DNA of 64,000 bases from Morinoia aosen (Eukaryota > Arthropoda > Malacostraca > Amphipoda > Talitridae), in the NCBI GenBank assembly GCA_030386875.1, contig CM059562.1, positions 66,834,201 through 66,898,200 on the forward strand, read 5' to 3'. Below are positions 48,501-61,584 of this stretch, piece by piece. The notes beneath the pieces were generated by a model. It saw only the letters and a list, made by a program, of their open reading frames with translations, was not told the origin of the DNA and ran no database searches. Both the position numbers and the translations under genes were made by a program. The stretch's first letter is position 1, and the number at the start of each line of letters is the position of its first letter.

Positions 48501-49884
48501 GGGAATGTAGGTCACTTGTTTACACACGCGTTGGGTGCACGGCATTGACTTTCGACGAGCCACTCCAAACTTGAGCGCCAAGAACTGTAAGTAAAACCAA
48601 ACTCATTGCTTCACGAAAACGTGCATTTTATCGGCATTAGCTAAGGCCGAGCGAGGCAGTCCAACAAGCGTATCACTATCAGGCGGGGGAGTCACGGACT
48701 CGGTGATGTATTTTGCCTGACACCGACCCTAGCACAAGAATCAATTGCCAGCAACTTAGAGCTCGAGAGCCCTCCCATTATAGTCTTCGAAAATTACGTG
48801 GAAAACGTACCTGGAAAACTGACCAGGTCTGATGTCCGCAGTCACTCAGAGGCATTTGTTGTCGCAATTGTTTTCGATATAAGTCCAATTTAAAGCCTTG
48901 CAGTCTTGCAACTCGAATGTCTTTTAGTTCTAATTCTGTTTAAAATTTCCTGCGTACGAGGCCAGAAGCTCTTTATCTCCATGGTCTCTTTGAATACGGA
49001 AGTTTAAATAAAGTATCAAACGGAAAATTGTATCAAATCAGCAATATAAAATGAAATATTTCAAGGTAGTATTATCAAGTGAGGTAACTAGGTAAGCCAC
49101 TCTGTGACAAAAATGCTTAGTGTGTTGAACCGCTCAGTTTTTAAATTGACGTGTGTTTGAGTGGACATCCTGTATTAATACAAGAATCGTTTCCTTATCC
49201 CAAATTTTCCCCATATATATTTTCAAAATTTTGTAGTATCTCTGGAGTATATGGTTCCTATCATCAAGTAACGGTCTCTTAAGTAAGCAACAAATATCCC
49301 ATTCAAACCATGACACTGTCTGCATGACAACGCGCAGTAAGCATTTCGTTCTTAGGCTTGTGGACAAAAAAAAATTTTGTTGAATCGTGTCATAGCGTAT
49401 GAAGTTCGAACGGTGTCTCATACTCCTCTAACAGAAATGTTTTTCAGAATAACACAAAGGTAATCAATACGTAAACGATTATTAGCGTCGGCGACGATGA
49501 TTTTTTCTTATTATCAATGTAATCTGGTTCCTCCTTATTTCTTTCAGCAATGATTCGTGACTTGAAGCATACAAAAGAGTAAAGTGAATTTTCAACCACT
49601 CTCTACATGTGTTGCTTGTAAAAACTTCTATGTTAATGATTGATACAATGTTTTATAAAACAGTTCAGAATCCACATTATTTATCTCGAAATTTTATTGA
49701 AATAACTAGTCCACCCCCTTTATTTGAAATAAAAAAAGGCGTTATGAGAGAAAAGCCGTAAGAAATTGAAAAATAGAATCTCTCGAGAGTTGATGAGGCC
49801 GCGTGAACACGGCCAGTCAAAATATATAGGGCTGGAGCTTGTATCACAGATACGCTCATCACACACTGCAGGCTGGCTTCGGAC

Positions 49885-49913
49885 AGACCGACCGACGGAC
49901 GGACGGACGGACG
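49885..49913 (+). repeat. Short (GACC/GACG)n microsatellite
   Basis: About seven tetranucleotide units, first GACC then GACG type, immediately upstream of CGGCTCTTATTATAG. Confidence 0.9.
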
Positions 49914-50460
49914 CGGCTCTTATTATAGTATAAATTTATTCGTAGGAGTTCCACCGTCACTAATTTGTGAGCTAGATAACATTTATTTCGGGGTGAGGAA
50001 CGCTTATTGGCAGCAACTTTGAGCGGCAATTTTGCACTGCGCGTCACTACCTGTCCGTGAAGGGGATACCAATTAATGAAATATCTTCCATCACTTCTTT
50101 TTGTATCGTCGTTCTAGGATTTTTATCTCCCCTCCAGTTTGCGTTAAGGACTACGGTTTGTTTTCAAACGAAGCTCGTGTTTTACATCCTTGCACTGCCG
50201 AAATTTTACTTTTTTGCGATAAAACGTCTGTTGCACTGAACTTAAGAAATTGATGCAATATCTAAAAAATTTTTTGTCATTTGCCTGATTCATATTCTTA
50301 GATAAGTTTGTTTCTGCACTTTTGTAGACTTAATGAATCATCTTTGCAACGTTGACCCAGTTACCAGAGACGTCAAATCAACAGTTCCCAAGGATCTCCA
50401 TTAAATTTTCCTAACATAACAAAATGCATGCCGTTGCTGTTTTGTGTTGCTTGGAATGTA

Positions 50461-50509
50461 CGCATCTCGTCATCTGTCAAGCGCACGCGTGACAGATAAG
50501 CGCATCTCG
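50461..50509. repeat. Hairpin flanked by a 9-bp direct repeat
   Basis: ATCTGTCA (50472-50479) and TGACAGAT (50490-50497) form an 8-bp stem around AGCGCACGCG. CGCATCTCG occurs on both sides at 50461-50469 and 50501-50509. Confidence 0.85.
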
Positions 50510-51036
50510 ACGAGAAAAGCTACTGCATTTCATGGTAAACTGAAAACTAATCCACCATCATATCAACAGTATGCATACCAATAAATTTGTGTAAATCAGG
50601 ATTTGCACATTTTCTGTTGTTGTCAAATGCCATTTGAACGTTCTCGCTTAAATTCGACGTTAAAAATCTGTTGATTTTTACTTCGAGCGTGAACTACCTC
50701 TTGCAAAAGGGCTGAAGTGAAATGTACTCGAAACTTAACAAAACTTATTTCAATTTCAGGTCTTCATAGCATTGCAATAAGATCCACTCTGCATGATACT
50801 GAACTGGACATGTTTCAGTATAAAAATGTTCTAAAATCATTCGTTTGCTAGCAAGTAAATTAACTTCGACTTTATCTGCGATAATACCAACAAAGTAAGC
50901 GATCGTAGCGCCATTCGTAGTCCTATCCCAGCCACTGAATTCGTTGAAATTCATCGCAAATTAATCTCTGTAGAATATATGCTGCTACCAAACTACTTAT
51001 TCTATCTAGGTAACCTGGTGTGTCTAAAATAATTGC

Positions 51037-51059
51037 CTAGCACTGGCGCCTAGTGCTAG
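51037..51059. repeat. Hairpin with 8-bp arms
   Basis: CTAGCACT and AGTGCTAG are separated by GGCGCCT. Confidence 0.85.
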
Positions 51060-54000
51060 ACAACCGAAAGTAAAGGCCTTCCCACGCACGGCACACGGCT
51101 GACGCGACTCTGTTCGACTCTAAAACTGGACGCACATTTAGCCAATTGCGTTTGGATGTAACCAGCGCTCATTTATTATTTGTCTTTTCATTTGTTAAAA
51201 CTGTTTTTTATCACTCAATCAAATTTGAGCCAAAATTTAGGCTTCGTTAAAAAACAGTCTTACTTGCTCACATTTTCCTTTTGTTAGAATGTAAAATGTT
51301 TACTGAAAAGTAATAAATTTAAAAAACTTTAGATACTAAAACATGATCATGTGCCTCACAATTAATTCTGAAGATTCTGAAGATTCCATGAGAAACTGCA
51401 TTCACAAAACTTATACATCTTCACAGCAGTTGGCCTACGGTAGAACAACTGCAAATTCTCAAAATTTCCCTTGAAATTGCTTGAAATCAGCTGAAAAATA
51501 TCATAAGCCGATCTTCAGTTTTGCTTTATTCAAAGTGTTTTCCTACTTTCATGGATACGATTATTCATGCTTAGGGCCCTCCAACTGTTAAACCCAAATC
51601 AGGCCTTCCACGAGCCCTGCTATTTATGGAGGTGATAAGTCAGTTGAAGCGGAATCATCAACACCAGCACGCAGACGAATTGCTGCCTTCATTCGCACCC
51701 ACATCAACTCATGGAGAGAACCGCATGTTGTTCGCAGCTTTTGCATCCTCAGTGATTGTTACCACCTCACGTGTGATAACTGCTGCCATATTTTCCATTA
51801 GCCTAGCGGTTCCTCGAGGAAATATATCACTTACCTCTCTCTATGTTATGTATGCCTCGACGTTTTCCGGCATCGTGCGCCATAACTTGTTCAACATAAT
51901 CGATTGCAGGACTGCAGCATTAAAAAATTGAGCGAAACCAATCGTCATAGAGATTCACAAGAGCGTTTAATAGAATTCCAGTTGAATCAATCTAAAACAA
52001 AATTAGAAACCGGCAAAATTTGTAGCCAGTTAAAGAAGAACTGAGAAATAAACAAAAATGATTTTATCAATTAGTTCATGAAGAACGGCGTGATTTAAAG
52101 AGGCGCGAGAGGGCTCGAGATTAACAGCGCATTGAAGATATGATGAACAAGCGCAGGCGCTCAGCGCGGAGCTCTTTAATGAGCTGAGGTGAGAGTTTTC
52201 GAACTCGCGTGACGCTTCTTTGATTGAAGCAAGGAGCTGCTGTCGACCGAACCAAGAGTAATGGAGGGGCACGCTCGACAAGAATGCACTATCTCACTTC
52301 GGCCAAACTCGCTTCAGAATAAACAATAATAATAAGGCGTGATGGCCTGCACTGCCCGTCAAGAACCTGCTCAAATTTAACTGCAAGTCCTAATGATCTC
52401 GAGCGCCTTTATTGGTCCTGCTTTGGGACGGGCTGAAGAATTTGTGTTTTTAGCTCACTCGCTTGATTTGCAACGCTTCGCAAACATAAAAAGGAATACT
52501 CCTTAAAATATAATCGTTACCCCAATTCTAAAAATGTTAATCTTACATTAGTCAACTAATGTGATCACAATGGTGTTCCAGGAGAGAAATCGTTGGAAAA
52601 ACTTTCAGCTAAGATTAGAGGAAGTAAAGAATAAAAATAATAACAATTCCAATAGTGGAAAAAGTAATTAAGCCGATGCTATCGTGTAACACCTTAATTA
52701 ACTTGACTATATTTTAATGAAACGAGGCCAATTACGAGTGAAATGCTCCAACAGTAAATTCTGCTCGAAAGTTTTGCAGAAACTTAAGGTGAAAAACTGT
52801 TGTGTAATGACATTTTTCTTTATTTCTATAACCATTTTTGAATAACTAGTCCATACGCCCTGAAAAGCTGAGTCAGTTTGTTTAGGAAACTAATTTTCTA
52901 ATCTAGAAATACGATGATTATCAGGCTGTTGGCGAGGGTAAAATAATTCCATAACGATTTGAAATATTTCCCAATGTCCAGTTATTTTGGAGTTGATGAG
53001 AAATATTTTCTGCTAAATGAGTATTTGCCACAGACATGTTCCCATTAAAGCCTGTATTATAATAATGATAAGTTGAATCGAAAAGAATGTGAATTTCTCT
53101 TTATGTGTTGGAAAAAGACTTGAATTATCTGTAATAAGCAAAAAGAAGTTGCATTTCAACTGTAAAATGGAATAGAGAATGTCCGTCATTTTCTCGGATC
53201 TTGTTACCGACAGTAGTGTGTTACTTACTTCGAATTTATGACTAAAAGAAACAAAATGATCTGCGTTATGTAAGTGAAAAAATAAGTTATCGTCATAAAT
53301 ACCCAGTGCTGTAAAAACAGTTTCCTATAACAATTCTCGTCATTAAACAACCAGTAAAACACAATCATTGGCAGGAATAGCAGCAGCCATTGCACATCAC
53401 TGTAGGCAAATCATGATGGCTAGTGACGTAGAACCAAAAAATTGTTGTAGATTTTAAACGAGATCTAACGTTTTATTTCTATGCACTTTCGTGTTCAAAT
53501 TCTCGCAGAGGGCCTTCGTTAAAAGAACTTCTATACATAATAGTTGTTGCAGCCGTCGGTAAATACTAATTCGACTGCATATAACAAATAGATGACATCT
53601 GGATTCCATATTCCAAGCACGTGTAAAACACTGAATTAATTCAAAGATTTTTCAATTCGCTCAGCTTTTAGATTTGTATCTTTAATTTTAGTATATCAAA
53701 GTGAAAAGCCGTGCTTGGCAATTACAAAGTGTGATACCTTAGAGGTTTCATTTTAAGTGTCCAGGGCCGATCTGAAATTCTGGCCGTGAAACATAACTTC
53801 AAAACAAACCTGTACCATTGGTTGGCTATATTCTGTTGTATCTATTACATTGTGCTGCCGATAGCGATTGATGCATTCATCTGAGATATCTGACTATTAT
53901 CCGTGGGCAAGGAAACTAAAACAGTGAAACAAATTCATCTAATTGAAAAAGTGACACGAGTTGAGGAAACTTAAACGGAACACTGTAAAATATGGAATGC

Positions 54001-54129
54001 TGCTCTCATCAGATGAAGTTATAAAACAGAAACACGATACTTCTCTTGCTGTACGGGTGAATGATCTCAATAAAAAGAATTTCGTTAGTCCAATCTTATT
54101 TTGATCTGAACAACACATGAGTTACAGCC

Positions 54130-54672
54130 CTTAGTTCTATTTCTATCACCGTTCTTGGTTCCAGTTCAGTCATGGTGTTGAGTTCAATATCAGTCACGGT
54201 ACTGGGTTCAATATCAGTCATGGTATTGAGTTCATTATCAGTCATGGTATTGAGTTCATTATCAGTCACGGTACTGGGTTCAATATCAGTCACGGTACTT
54301 AGTTCAATATCAGTCATGGTATTGAGTTCAATATCAGTCACGGTACTGAGTTCAATACCAGTCACGGTACTGAGTTCAATATCAGTCACGGTACTGAGTT
54401 AAATATCAGTCACGGTACTGAGTTCAATATCAGTCACGGTACTGAAATGAATATCAGTCACGGTACTGAGTTGAATATCAGTCACGGTACTGAGTTCAAT
54501 ATCAGTCACGGTACTGAGTTCAATATCAGTCACGGTACTGAGTTCAATATCAGTCACGGTACTGAGTTCAATATCAGTCACGGTACTGAGTTCAATTTCA
54601 GTCATGGTATTGAGTTCAATATCAATCACGGTACTAAGTTCAATATCAGTTACGGTTCTGAGTTATATTTCA
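54130..54672 (+). repeat. 24-bp minisatellite, about 22 copies
   Basis: The unit contains GTTCAATATCAGTCACGGTA followed by CTGA. Copies at both edges are more diverged and the centre is almost uniform, the usual pattern for an array maintained by internal exchange. Variants include GTCATGGTATTGA. The unit has a weak internal inverted repeat (ACTGA and TCAGT). Open 8-residue repeats (TDIELSTV on the minus strand) arise because 24 is divisible by three. A TAA in one unit (about 54400) breaks the plus-strand frame. Confidence 0.96.
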
Positions 54673-57600
54673 ATTTTATTGTTCCAATCGGAATGAACCA
54701 CGTTTATCATTCGGCTTCTGAAATATTACAAATGAAGCCGGGAAATTTTTTCGAAAACATTATTGACGAGCTTATATATTAAACAAGGCCTTTTTTTGTT
54801 CTGTGCAAACAAATATGTGAAGTTCATCAGGCAATTTTACTGACTTGAGAATCTTGGCTTCGATTTTCCGTCTGATTTTACAGATAAATATAGAAACTTT
54901 TCCCGAACATAATTTGCTCTATAAGTGCATGACTTTTTTTAGTGTCCTTTAGCTCAAATTATTCAACCGCTTAATTAATGTTAATGATAAATTTTTAACC
55001 AAGTAATAAAAAATTCTTCTCATTTATACCAGTAACTGCACCCCGGCTTTAAATTCTAAACGAAAATACATGCCTGAGAGGTGCTGCATGAGAAATTTTC
55101 CAAGCAGTATATCAATGAATTTTGACCAGAGCTCAGACTGCTTTACAGTCCACGAATCGGCTCAGCTCATCTGCGATTTGTTGAGCCGAAGAATTGAACA
55201 ATAAAACGCACTGTTGCTTAGTGGTAGCTCTCGTTATATCATGTACTCTATTACGTGTAAGTGAATACTTAGCTAAAAAATCAAATTAATGAGCATATCA
55301 TACAAATTCAGTCAATTGTTTTTTATTGAAATGTGATGCCTAACACGGCTATGGCCTCGCAATTATGAACAGTTTTGAATCAGTACAGTTGAAGCTTGAT
55401 CAAACAAGCGCCCTTAAAAATTTTCGAAAGCAGATTGATTACAATCTTCAGTCTGAGCCGGAGAACGTCTGTTTTTTATGTTTACCATGATGTGACCAAG
55501 TGAGCGTCTGAAGTCTACACTGCCGTCCACAACGCGATTGCTCCTGAAGAACACGGCCCTCTCTAAATTCACGCAAATAATGTACTGATAATTCTAAGCG
55601 AGGTTAGGAGCTCAACGTGTGGCAGTGGGCAGTGGTATGCATCAATGTCATCCCTCCTACTGCTCTGCCAACCTCAAGCTAACCTCTCACTGGTGCCATT
55701 CCACCTCACTGACAACGCTCCTTCAACAACCATTCGTATTTCTGAAGGCGTGCTAGAATTAGGAAAAATCCTTTGCAGCAACGTCCAAAACGCCTATTAC
55801 CTTCGAGAGGATTGAAGTATTTTGCAGCAAAAATATAACCTCGCAAGTTTGTAATGCGCAATGAAAGTCATTTGTGTTCTTTTAATTAATTTGACGTCCG
55901 CCAGTTCCTATCGTGTCAAGAGCCTCTCCGGTTCTGCTCAATGGGAGAAAAGGCAACACAAGGCATGGGTTATTCAAGGGAATAACTCTTCGCTCAGTGA
56001 AGCTCACTACTGATTTGAATTCATTAAAGCCGTAGACTTGAAAGTTTATCATGAAAAGTTTCAGAGCTAATTCAAAACCAAATTTTATGGAAGTGCATGC
56101 CGTGGTATCTGTTTTGGATTCAATTTAATTTCAATATGGGCTGGAAAACTTGTGGGATAGAATTTACTTTGCAATTATTTCGAGGAGAGTTGACTTATCG
56201 TCTACATCATGACCGTATGCCTTTCATGATTTGCTGAACATACAAGCTTATCTACATTGATTCGTGTAAATAAGATTAAATTGTACATCTACGAAAACTG
56301 ACTACGGATTACGCAAAAGAATTGGTAATTTTTATCAAGAAATTCAGTTTTTCTAGCTTTTACTCTTCAGAGCGAGTTTCATTCGCTTTGTCTAAACTCT
56401 TACAACACTGAATTTTTATAAGCAAAACATGAAGTAGACCTCCCTTGACAAGCACCAGATTGGGAATTCTTCACTGAATCATAAAAAAATAAAACAAAAG
56501 GGAAAGACGTTTTCAAATTGTCAATGTTCTTTTAAGTACGGAAATTCTGTGAAATAAAAGAAAGTTGAGTTCTTTTTTGGTGCAAAATTAGTTTTCCTTT
56601 GAGCATGCAAAGCTGTCTTTTGTTTGGATATAGTAGTGCACAGTGTGCTTCATTATATGTATGTTCAACCTCTGGCTACGTATGTCGAATTGTCGATCCA
56701 CAGCAAAGCAGGTCGAGATCGAGCAGTAGCGGAAAGGCTCCTATTTCATTCAGTCCTACATCCTCTCCAGTGCGCCCCTATGTAAAGCAGTGCATTGCTT
56801 CCGTGTCTGTTCAAAACACAATTTTCAACTTTTAGTCATACACTAGACTTTAAAATGAGGGAATTAATGGAAAATTTCAAGTAAAACCTTACATTGATTG
56901 ATGAGTTCAACACACATCTGTTACATGCATTGTCAGCATGCGGCCGTTCCTCTTTTGGAAGGCGAGTTTTACATTTTGTGTGTCTATTTTTCATTCAGTA
57001 TTTGGTAAAATGAATAGCAAGTAGTCAGGCTTTGGTTTTTTGATGACGACGTACGTACGTGCAGTAAAATTGAGTTCTGCAGAGATACATGAAAGTATGG
57101 TCAAATAAGTCAGAATTTACCGGACGCCAGATATTCATGCTTAAATATTCAGATTACCTGAAAAGTCTACGCTCAAGTTGAGGAAGCATCTGGCCATTTG
57201 CACTGAAAATTTGTACAAGCTGCATCCGCTTCAAATATCGAGTCTACTTTGACCGGTATAGGAACATTCGAAAGTGTATCGATGCAGAAGTGATCCATAA
57301 TTCAGTACCAAAATAACCTAACGCGCAATTGAATAAATTTAAACTAAAACACATAATTTCAAGCCAGTTTTTTGATATAGTTTCGTAAAACTGTTTCCTA
57401 CGTGTCGGAAGTGTACGGATCCTCATGAGTTACTTAAGTTACGCAATTGCCCTGAATAAGTCAAAGATAACCGTTAGACTGTAGCTCTTAGCGCAGCCAA
57501 GTTGACGAAGAAAATACTGATAGGTGTACTACTAAAACGACGTAAGCTGCTTGAAAATCTGCTGCACGTCTGTCGCGCAAATGAGACGAGGTAACGACCT

Positions 57601-60600
57601 GCTCGTTGAGTTCTGAGTAACTAAAGTCGTAAATTAGCAAACGTGGCACGTGCGCTGCAGCAGTGCATCCTTGATTGAAGTTGCAAAGCCATTCCGTACT
57701 TCTTGCATTGATTAGAATGCCGAGAAAGGACGGTGAAGAGAAATTTCAGCCAAATGCTCCGAAAGGGTTTCTCAATATTTCTCATCTGCATGATAACCGG
57801 ATGTGAACGAAATTTACAAACATATCGTCTGGAATGGTAATCAGGAGAGGTAATTATCTGCAGATTTGTTTACTACTCAGAAGCGATATGCACCGACACA
57901 AAACATCTCTGGGGAAACTAAGGTAAAATTTAAATTCAATTTGGCAGTGTTGGCAGTCTGGACGAATTCTATCAGTCATCCACTAGTATTTCATCTGGTT
58001 ATCCACAGGATTTAAAATTTGTCACAGGAAACTCCAAAAACTTGAACACCTATGACAAAAAAAGTATCTTCATTTGTATCATTTTTTTAAAATAGCAAAA
58101 AATGTATGTTAAAGTCAAAATGTTTAATCCAACATTCTATAAATGTATTTTGAAAAATAAGCTGAAGTTGGCTTTCCATACTAAGGAAATCGCAAACATT
58201 TGTGTGACGACGGCAAATGTGCGAAAAACACGACGCTTACATTTTCCTTCGTGTGAACTCCAGGACGCTGAATTCATTTCCACGCTGCACAAATTAATGA
58301 GCGTCAGAGGACCACGTCGACGAGAAGCTCCATGCCGCACTTCATTTAACATCCTTACAATAGATTAAACCGTAGTCGGTATACGAGCCACGCGGTTCAC
58401 ACAAAATAAATTGAATTTACAGTGAAGTAACAAAAATTTCTTCCAGGCTCAGAATTCTTTCTAGTAATAAGCTAAATAACCCTAAAAAATATTTGAATAG
58501 TTTTCTTTCTTTCTTATTTCGATTTTTTTCATGATCTTTTTCTTGTACTCGTACCTTGGATTAAGCCAACACTATAATGAAATATATGCTGAAATATGAG
58601 CGGTTGGACGAAACTTCAGCAATAATTTTGAGAAATCAAAACATTATTGACAAAATAAAACGTTTTCAAATGTGCCTTCACTCTAAAGGACTAGATAATC
58701 CAAATTTCATATCAGTCCTTTTTATCAGGCATGATTAATTTCTGCTCTAAGCTGCACGTTTGTGCATGATATACACGAACGAGGGAATGACGTACGAGCT
58801 GTGGTGATTTGGATTCTTATACATACACTTGGCTTCAAAATGGGCCAAACAAAAGGACTAGTCTTTTGCGTATAGAAAAATACAACATCTTCTACAACAA
58901 TATTTCTGGGAAGTGGTAAACAATTTATTGACGTAATGAAGCTTTATCATTCAAATCCCTATAATCTTACCATTCGTCTTAATTCTTGAGGTTTCTCAGC
59001 TCGGGACTGTCTTCAAACGCATTGAAAAATTATCAACGCAGGTCAGATCAGATAGAGCATGTGTTTACTTAGAGAAAAATGTTCAGTCTTTCAAAAATCT
59101 AAACTTCGATAACGATGGACAACAACCGGAATGTTGCAAATGGAGAATTTGCCGACAGCAGAAGACCAAGCCGCCAATTCCAAGGTAGGTGCTCGCTGCA
59201 GTTTGGCTTTCTCGCACACGACGGAGACAAAGCGTGGTCAGGATACTCGTATAGGGCACAAAATCGATTTCACACGTTTGCTCCAATATTACAGTGGAAA
59301 CAAATTGAATTTCTAGTTAATTCGATGTATTTGAGCTTTAACTATTTAATGTATGATATTATTCATTTTTCATTTTGCGCCGCGTAAATAAACTTAGAAT
59401 AAGATATTAACACAGCAAACGCACTCAATGCACGCATGAACAGTGCAAAAAAATTTCAAATAAAGATATTCTGCAATTTAAATGACAAGTAAATAATTTC
59501 CAAAGAAATATAGAGAATTCTATTAATTCGTTTTGTTTCGAAGCAGTGCACCAAGTTCAGTATTTCCCCGACATGCTATTTTTTAATTATTTTTTCCAAA
59601 TTATTAATAATTTTTTGACCCTAAAAAATTCAACATTGTTTTATGCCACTTGTATACATATTTTCGATAGTAATAATGACCGTACTATTATTTATACTGC
59701 AAAAATTTTAGTTACCTGTCTATAACCATACATTTATAAACACACTTTCACTTATATTTCAAAAACTTAATTACCTGTCTACGCCGCTATAAATTTCTAA
59801 AAAATGAATCAGTTGCAGGTAGCTTGAGCTACCCTATACAGAACCGAGTATCGACTTTAAGGTGACGAAGACGACTCCGAACTGCAGCAGATGAGTATCG
59901 CGGTAGCCGGAGCAGGAAATGCGGTATAAAATAGCCCTATCAAAACAGGCTTTGAGCGTCATGTACACAGTGTGTTGCGTCTATTTAAATACGTGACTCT
60001 TATCTTGGTCACATGTTGCCTCTTTCGCCTGCGATACACCTGTTTCATCGAGTAAATTTTTGAACCATCACAAACAATTTAGTGAAGTGGGGTGCCTCGA
60101 ATATTCTTCAGTGGAATAATCTAAAAAAGCTCTTTATTTCCATCATTCTCTCTCCTTTAAAGCTGTTCCACTTGAAATACAATTTCCGCTGCTGCTCTGA
60201 ATAAAGTCTTACTATACGAACATTATCTTTATTCAAGGAAAAAATTCTTAGTTACCCATCCTAACACAGAGCTGAGAAGTTATTTCTTAAAATAAGTCAA
60301 CGCAATTCGGTCCCTGAGATCCAAGTGAAAATGAGCTATCTGTTTCGTTATATTTGTTTATATTTGCATTCCAACAAAATTGTGTACCTTTGCTGAATTT
60401 TGGATGATTATTACTTTTTCTATTTTCTGTGGTATCTTCTCCGATAAAAAGAATCAGGAATAATTGTTCGAAAATGCGCTTTGGCATTTTATGGGGATTT
60501 GTTTGTACATTTTCCTCTCACGTATGGCTTTCACTCAACAGTTCAAAAACTCCTGCTCTTCCACGTAAATTTGAATTTACCATTCCTGAAATGGCCACTT

Positions 60601-61584
60601 AAGCTCATGACACCAAGACAAACGCTAAAGACGAAGTGCCATACTTCAGTGATTTCAGGTTTTGGACTGAGAAATAAACTAAGCAAATCGTGTTCATGAA
60701 GAGAATCACGTTGATGTGTAAGTATGATTAATGAATATGATCAAATAATTGATTCGGTGAATAGACTTGACCACTCCAAACCCAGACTTGATGCTCAACG
60801 AGTTGCACAAAATTTACTAGACACCAACACAATGGTCCCTCAGTGTATGCAAAATTTCTTTCACATATGCATAAACAAAAAAGTTCTGTCGCATGTGAAA
60901 ATCGAAGAACTTGCCCACCCACACAGCACTGATCCCGTAGGAGGAGTTATTTAGTAATTTACAATGTCACGCGACACTTTCAAGGTTCAATGACGTACTT
61001 GTCTAATTTGCCTACTCCATTGTCCTGCCACTAATGTGCTCAGCACAAATGGCCTCGAGACAATCAAGCCATGATCGTGCTGATAAAACCCTACGTGAAT
61101 GTATGGCTTCTCCGATAGCGTGGTTTGAATAGAGGTGTTGAACCGATTGCCGGGTCAGGCATGCTGGGCTTGACGGAGGAACACCAAGAAAGCCAAATGT
61201 CGGATATGCAAACACTTTGTTGCATCGAAGCGGCGCAGACGGCTGTGTAAGTTCTAAGTGGACTGCAACACGTAGGGTTACCAAGTCGACTTAGCGGAAA
61301 CTACGCTGCCAGCTATACTGCTACGAAGACGTAAATAGTTTGAAAATCAGGTCCTAGGCACATAGATTGAGACCGTGGTACTGCAATAAGCCAATTTTCA
61401 ATGGAGTTACTCAAAAGGTTTTTTCTTTCTGCTGTAAATACATAAATTCCTCAATTTCTTAAATAAATAAATAAATTTACATTTTTGAGCGCAATTTCGC
61501 CTATGTTATTACAATGGGAATCTCATTGAACACACTTAAGTTCATGGGAAATTTTGTAAGCACTTATAATGTTGCTCAATCATT
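54673..61584. other. No recognised gene
   Basis: AT-rich with short overlapping frames. Small hairpins occur at 55157-55189 (TCGGCTCA/TGAGCCGA) and 59818-59833 (GGTAGCT/AGCTACC). A weak duplication sharing TTACCTGTCTA lies at about 59700-59800. A short (AAAT)n run lies at 61459-61477. No gene is identifiable. Confidence 0.5.
61285..61350 (+). repeat. Diverged dispersed repeat, partner at 4327-4392
   Basis: About 43 of 66 positions match the other copy without gaps. It includes GTCGACTTAG and GACGTAAAT. Confidence 0.35.

Larger units (their letters stand above)
45531..54129. other. No recognised gene; scattered hairpins
   Basis: The longest frames are 136 codons at 46384-46794 (plus), 121 at 47977-48342 (plus) and 105 at 45842-46159 (plus). 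None has a known motif. A plus-strand frame near 47174-47400 has one hydrophobic segment followed by RRRR, like a membrane anchor, but no further support. A region near 51590-51930 has long frames on both strands and remains unexplained. Confidence 0.45.

Noticed and set aside
49134..49421. Possible DNA-transposon terminus (GTGGACATCCTGTAT near 49156) with a 95-codon minus-strand frame
   Set aside because: The word resembles some transposon ends, but no inverted partner was found and the frame has no transposase motif.
54096..54782. Frames of 76-111 codons with 8-residue repeats such as TDIELSTV
   Set aside because: Same cause as above, and one unit contains a stop in the plus-strand frame.
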